64,000 nucleotides of DNA from Sulfitobacter sp. W027 (GTDB lineage Bacteria > Pseudomonadota > Alphaproteobacteria > Rhodobacterales > Rhodobacteraceae), in the NCBI RefSeq assembly GCF_025143985.1, contig NZ_CP083566.1, positions 124,001-188,000 of the forward strand, in the 5' to 3' direction. This document shows positions 60,900 to 64,000 of the stretch, piece by piece. The notes below the pieces were generated by a model. It saw only the letters and a program-made list of their open reading frames with translations. It did no database searches and was not told the origin of the DNA. Both the position numbers and the translations under genes were made by a program. Position 1 is the first letter of the stretch, and the number at the start of each line of letters is the position of its first letter.

Positions 60900-60957
60900 A
60901 CGTAGGATGGTAATTAGACTTTGTCCGGGCGCGGCTAAAAATCCGACAAGCTTTGGA

Positions 60958-61596
60958 TCATAGCTCCAGAATGCCCGCGACCTCTTGCGCAAGCGCGCGG
61001 ACCTCGTCCGCTGCGGGGCCGGATTTCTTGGCCTCGACCACACCCAGACCGCGGCCAAGAGCATCGGCATAGATCACTCGGTTGGCGAGTGACGACGTCA
61101 AACGCCCTGCTCCAAGTTCGGCCACGGACCGTGCCACGTCATCGCCGACCCGCGTGCCGGCGCGTGTGCGGTTCATCACGATATGTGTCGGTTTCTGCGC
61201 CCGGTCGGCCAAGTCCAATACGTCATGGGTGGCCCAAACATCAGCCTGACTGGCTGATACGGGCACAAGCACCAGATCCGACTCACGCAGGACCCAACGC
61301 ACGTCGCTATCGGCCTTGGGGGGCGTATCGACAAGAATCACATCAACCTCAGTACTGACCGTCCTGATTGCGCGGGAGATCCCATAGGCCGTCGCCGTGG
61401 CGAACTTCAGTTTAAGATCGAGCCCGAGCGTCTCTTCACGAATGTCCAACCATTTGCCAAGGCTTCCTTGCGGATCCGTATCCAGCAAAGCCACGCTTTT
61501 ACCTTCTGCCAGATAGGCAATCGCCAAGTTGGAAACGAGGGTTGTCTTGCCAGCCCCACCCTTCTGCTGGGCCACACAGATAATCCGGGCGCTCAT
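60958..61596 (-). CDS. ParA/MinD-family ATPase, orphan
   Basis: 212 residues. The deviant Walker A motif QKGGAGKTTL lies at residues 11-20, the switch region LLDTDPQGSLGKW near 38 and the DTPP Walker B-type motif near 89. The short length and absent N-terminal DNA-binding domain place it with type Ib/ParA-like or protein-positioning ATPases. No parB, replication gene or parS-like repeat is visible nearby. It could position a protein cargo or be a chromosomal orphan; it does not show that this DNA is a plasmid. It stands alone between two transport loci. Confidence 0.85.
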   Translation of the reverse strand: MSARIICVAQQKGGAGKTTLVSNLAIAYLAEGKSVALLDTDPQGSLGKWLDIREETLGLDLKLKFATATAYGISRAIRTVSTEVDVILVDTPPKADSDVRWVLRESDLVLVPVSASQADVWATHDVLDLADRAQKPTHIVMNRTRAGTRVGDDVARSVAELGAGRLTSSLANRVIYADALGRGLGVVEAKKSGPAADEVRALAQEVAGILEL

Positions 61597-61688
61597 TTGC
61601 TAAGCCTTCAATAGGTTCTCTGCATCGCAGCATAGCGGGCCATGTGAGTAAAAGCGACAAATACCTCCCGACGGGCGCGCGGCGCCGC

Positions 61689-62423
61689 CTAGCCCTCGAC
61701 GCGCTTGAGAAACTTCTGCAGCCGCGCATCCTTCGGCGCACCGAAAATCTCCGGCGGCGGCCCGCTCTCAACGATCTTGCCGCCATCCATAAAGATCACA
61801 CGATCCGCAATCTCGCGGGCGAATTGCATCTCATGAGTCACGATGAGCATCGTCTGTTTGCGCTCCGCCACCGCGCGCATCAGGTCCAGCACTTCACCGA
61901 CCCATTCGGGGTCGAGCGCCGAGGTCGGCTCATCGAACAGCATCAGCTCGGCCCCAAGCGCCATGGCGCGGCCGATGCCGACGCGCTGTTGTTGGCCGCC
62001 CGACAGGGCCGCCGGGAAACTGTCGGCTTTGTCGGCCAAGCCAGTTTCGGCGAGCACAGCAAGCGCGCGCCGCTCGGCTTCGTCCTTGGCACGTTTCTGC
62101 ACCGTGACGAGCGCCTCCATGATGTTCTCTTTCGCCGTCTTGTTCGCGAACAAGGCGTAGTTCTGAAACACCATCGCAGTCCGACGGCGCAGCGCCAGAA
62201 TGTCGGCCTTGCGCGCCTTTGCGGCGTCAACCGTCACATTGCCGATGCGAATGGTCCCCGCCTGCGGCACATCGAGGAAGTTGAGACAGCGCAGTAGGGT
62301 CGATTTCCCCGTACCGGAGGGGCCGATCACGACCACGCGCTCGCCCTCGGCAATCTGCAGATCAATGCCATTCAGAACCGGCGCGCCGCCGAAATGTTTG
62401 ATCAGGCCAGTGATATCGATCAT
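61689..62423 (-). CDS. Amino-acid ABC transporter ATP-binding protein
   Basis: 244 residues of the polar amino-acid uptake family. Walker [10 protein letters not shown] lies near residue 34, the ABC signature [14 protein letters not shown] near 140 and Walker [18 protein letters not shown] near 161, with the switch histidine in VTHEMQFA near 196. It powers the permease encoded just upstream; its ATG overlaps the permease stop (ATGA). It is the last gene of the three-gene operon. Confidence 0.93.
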   Translation of the reverse strand: MIDITGLIKHFGGAPVLNGIDLQIAEGERVVVIGPSGTGKSTLLRCLNFLDVPQAGTIRIGNVTVDAAKARKADILALRRRTAMVFQNYALFANKTAKENIMEALVTVQKRAKDEAERRALAVLAETGLADKADSFPAALSGGQQQRVGIGRAMALGAELMLFDEPTSALDPEWVGEVLDLMRAVAERKQTMLIVTHEMQFAREIADRVIFMDGGKIVESGPPPEIFGAPKDARLQKFLKRVEG

Positions 62424-63094
62424 CGGACGAACGCCTTATTGAGATAGGTTTCAAGCCGCTTCTGGGCTTGGCTGAGGGCCTCGACAATGACCCAATAGAT
62501 CATCGCCACGACGAGATAGGCCTCAAAATAGAGAAAGCTGCCCGCCGCTTCTTTCTGTGCGGCGCCCATCATCTCGGTCACGCCAAGGGTGAAGGCCAGT
62601 GAGGTGCCTTTGATCATGTCGATGAAGTAGTTGACCAATGTGGGCGCGGCGATCCGGGCGGCCTGTGGCAGGATGATCCGCCCCATCATCTGGCTCTGGG
62701 TCATGCCGATCGACTGCGCCGCCTCCCATTGGCTGCGGTCCACGCCCATGATCGCGGCGCGGATGCTTTCGGCCATATAGGCCGAGAAATGCAAGGTCAG
62801 CCCCATGATCGCGGCGGTCACGCCATTGATCTCCGCCAAGAAGGACAGAACCTGCGGCAGGCCGAAGTAGAAAAGGAACAACTGCACCAGCAGCGGCGTG
62901 CCCCGAAAGAAACTGATGAAAATGATTACGAACCAGTCAAGCACGGGCACCTTGGCCACACGCTCAACCGCCAAAAGAGAGGCGAGGATGAGTGCGAACA
63001 CCATCCCCGCCACCGCCATGAACAATGTCAGCGGTACATAGCCCAATATGACGGGCACCAGCCCCAGCATGTAGTCAAGGTCTAGCGCCCGCAT
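62420..63094 (-). CDS. Amino-acid ABC transporter permease
   Basis: 224 residues of the HisMQ family with five or so membrane segments. Seen are [22 protein letters not shown] near residue 60 and the EAA-type loop [28 protein letters not shown] (in pieces) near 137-165 that contacts the ATPase. It sits 3 bp after the binding-protein gene and overlaps the ATPase gene. It probably forms a homodimer in the inner membrane. Confidence 0.93.
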   Translation of the reverse strand: MRALDLDYMLGLVPVILGYVPLTLFMAVAGMVFALILASLLAVERVAKVPVLDWFVIIFISFFRGTPLLVQLFLFYFGLPQVLSFLAEINGVTAAIMGLTLHFSAYMAESIRAAIMGVDRSQWEAAQSIGMTQSQMMGRIILPQAARIAAPTLVNYFIDMIKGTSLAFTLGVTEMMGAAQKEAAGSFLYFEAYLVVAMIYWVIVEALSQAQKRLETYLNKAFVR

Positions 63095-63097
63095 GGG

Positions 63098-63856
63098 TTA
63101 CTCCGCTTTGGTAATGTCAGTCCCGAACCATTTGTCCGAGATTTCAGCCAATGTACCGTCTTCACGCAGGGATTCCAGCGCCGCATCGACCCGGTCTCGC
63201 AGGGCGCGGCCTTCGTCGGTGTCTTGGAACGGCAACGCGTTGCGGATTTCAGAGAAGGGCTTGCCTGCCAGTTGCAGCGGCAAGGGGCTTTCCTGAATGA
63301 GCTGTGCAGAGGAGACGCGGTCCATCACAAAGGCGTCGACCCGGCCAAGGGCGGTGTCTTGGGCGATGTTCGACTCGTAGGTTTTAATCTCAATTTCATC
63401 AGCAAAGTCGAGTTCGTTCAACAACTGCTCAAAGTTCGATCCGAGGTTCACCGCCACGGTCTTGCCGCGCAAGTCTTCGACGCCGCCGATCTCTTCGTTG
63501 CCATCTTTGGTCACGACCTGTGCGCCGTCAAAGACGTAAGGTGTTGTGAAAGCGAACTTTTCCTCCCGCTCTGGCGTGATGGTGATCTGGTTGGCGATCG
63601 TGTCGATGCGGCCAGCGTCCAGCGCGCCAATCAGACCGGAGAAGGCCATAGTTTCAAAGGTAACTTCAAAGCCCGCTTCATCGCCGACGGCATTCATCAC
63701 GTCGACCTCAAAACCTTGCAGCTCATCCTGTTTGACGAAGGTGAAGGGGAAATAGCCTCCCGACATTCCGACGCGCAGCGTCTCATTGTCTTGGGCAAAG
63801 GCTGCGGAGCCGGAAACCGAGGCGAGTGCGGCGGCGGTAACGATCTGTTTCAGCAT
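63098..63856 (-). CDS. Polar amino-acid ABC transporter binding protein (cystine-like)
   Basis: 252 residues with a Sec signal peptide ending near AAFAQD (residue 22) and AGGAG before the ATG. Family-3 binding-protein blocks are MSGGYFPFTFVKQDELQGFEVDVMNAV (in pieces, residues 30-56), DAGRIDTIANQITITPEREEKF near 78 and the DAFVMDR hinge near 174. The GRIDTIANQITITPER form resembles FliY/TcyJ-type cystine receptors, so cystine or a related polar amino acid is the likely ligand. It is the first gene of the operon. About 140 bp upstream to the window edge show no gene. Confidence 0.88.
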   Translation of the reverse strand: MLKQIVTAAALASVSGSAAFAQDNETLRVGMSGGYFPFTFVKQDELQGFEVDVMNAVGDEAGFEVTFETMAFSGLIGALDAGRIDTIANQITITPEREEKFAFTTPYVFDGAQVVTKDGNEEIGGVEDLRGKTVAVNLGSNFEQLLNELDFADEIEIKTYESNIAQDTALGRVDAFVMDRVSSAQLIQESPLPLQLAGKPFSEIRNALPFQDTDEGRALRDRVDAALESLREDGTLAEISDKWFGTDITKAE

Positions 63857-64000
63857 TGAATTTACTCCTGTAACGCTTGAGCTTCAAATGTCACCGGGCG
63901 CTGCCCGCTTCAACACCGTCGCTAAAACAGGAACGTTTGGCGGGCGGGATCGGTTCGGATGGAACGTTGGCTTGGATGAGGGTGGGAACGTGGATTAGTT

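Noticed and set aside
1..64000. tRNA, rRNA, integrase, transposase or replication origin
   Set aside because: No cloverleaf-like sequence, transposase or DnaA-box cluster was noticed by eye; an RNA-model scan was not possible, so small RNAs cannot be excluded.

Overview
The window is about 60% GC and reads as an alphaproteobacterium of the marine Roseobacter group (Rhodobacteraceae, Sulfitobacter- or Ruegeria-like). This is inferred from three separate TRAP-type uptake systems, a mdeR-mdeA-mdeB methionine-degradation locus, a DUF2793 tail-fibre-like protein, a large RTX protein and the general gene style. No rRNA, tRNA, insertion sequence, integrase or CRISPR array was found. Nearly all of the DNA is coding, mostly in operons with 1-4 base overlaps.

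Layout. 0-5.4 kb: end of a GntR regulator, an amidohydrolase/deaminase and, on the opposite strand, a three-subunit molybdenum hydroxylase (Mo, FAD and 2Fe-2S subunits, PaoABC-like but without an export signal). 5.6-8.7 kb: a glutathionylspermidine-synthase-like ligase, a DUF1190 lipoprotein, a bestrophin-like channel and a 52-residue membrane protein. 8.7-12.2 kb: a beta-keto acid cleavage enzyme, a 3-hydroxyacyl-CoA-type dehydrogenase, a divergent SDR and a LysR regulator, with an 18+18 bp perfect inverted repeat between the divergent genes.

12.2-34.5 kb is the most distinctive part: a catabolic island for 2-hydroxy or sugar acids built around a nickel-pincer-nucleotide (NPN) enzyme. It holds a LarA-like racemase/epimerase and LarC, and further along LarE and LarB, so the whole cofactor pathway is present. 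Between them lie an altronate/galactarate dehydratase-like protein, an RraA-fold protein, a KDG/KDA dehydratase-type DapA homologue, an IlvD/Edd aldonate dehydratase, an HpcH aldolase, a 2-oxoglutarate semialdehyde dehydrogenase, a D-2-hydroxyacid dehydrogenase, three GntR regulators and a NIPSNAP protein. A TAXI-type TRAP transporter, a ThDP-dependent enzyme, an FAD-linked hydroxyacid dehydrogenase and an SDR follow. A shared near-palindrome (CTRATATATYAG-like) sits before three of its transcription units and suggests a common regulator. The implied flow is TRAP import, C2 epimerisation by LarA, dehydration, then dehydration plus oxidation to 2-oxoglutarate or aldol cleavage to pyruvate.

34.6-43.5 kb: TetR plus an MDR reductase, a P1-family (DmpA-type) peptidase, a UDP-glucose dehydrogenase, a 1013-residue RTX protein and a DUF2793 protein. 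43.5-53.8 kb: amino-acid catabolism, consisting of a dehydratase/cyclodeaminase-type pair facing a YheO/DauR-type regulator and an ArgE-type deacylase, an aminotransferase, a class-C beta-lactamase-like hydrolase, and the Lrp-methionine gamma-lyase-2-oxobutyrate dehydrogenase locus. 54.4-60.9 kb: two DctQ/DctM pairs with two DctP binding proteins. 61-64 kb: an orphan ParA ATPase and a polar amino-acid ABC importer.
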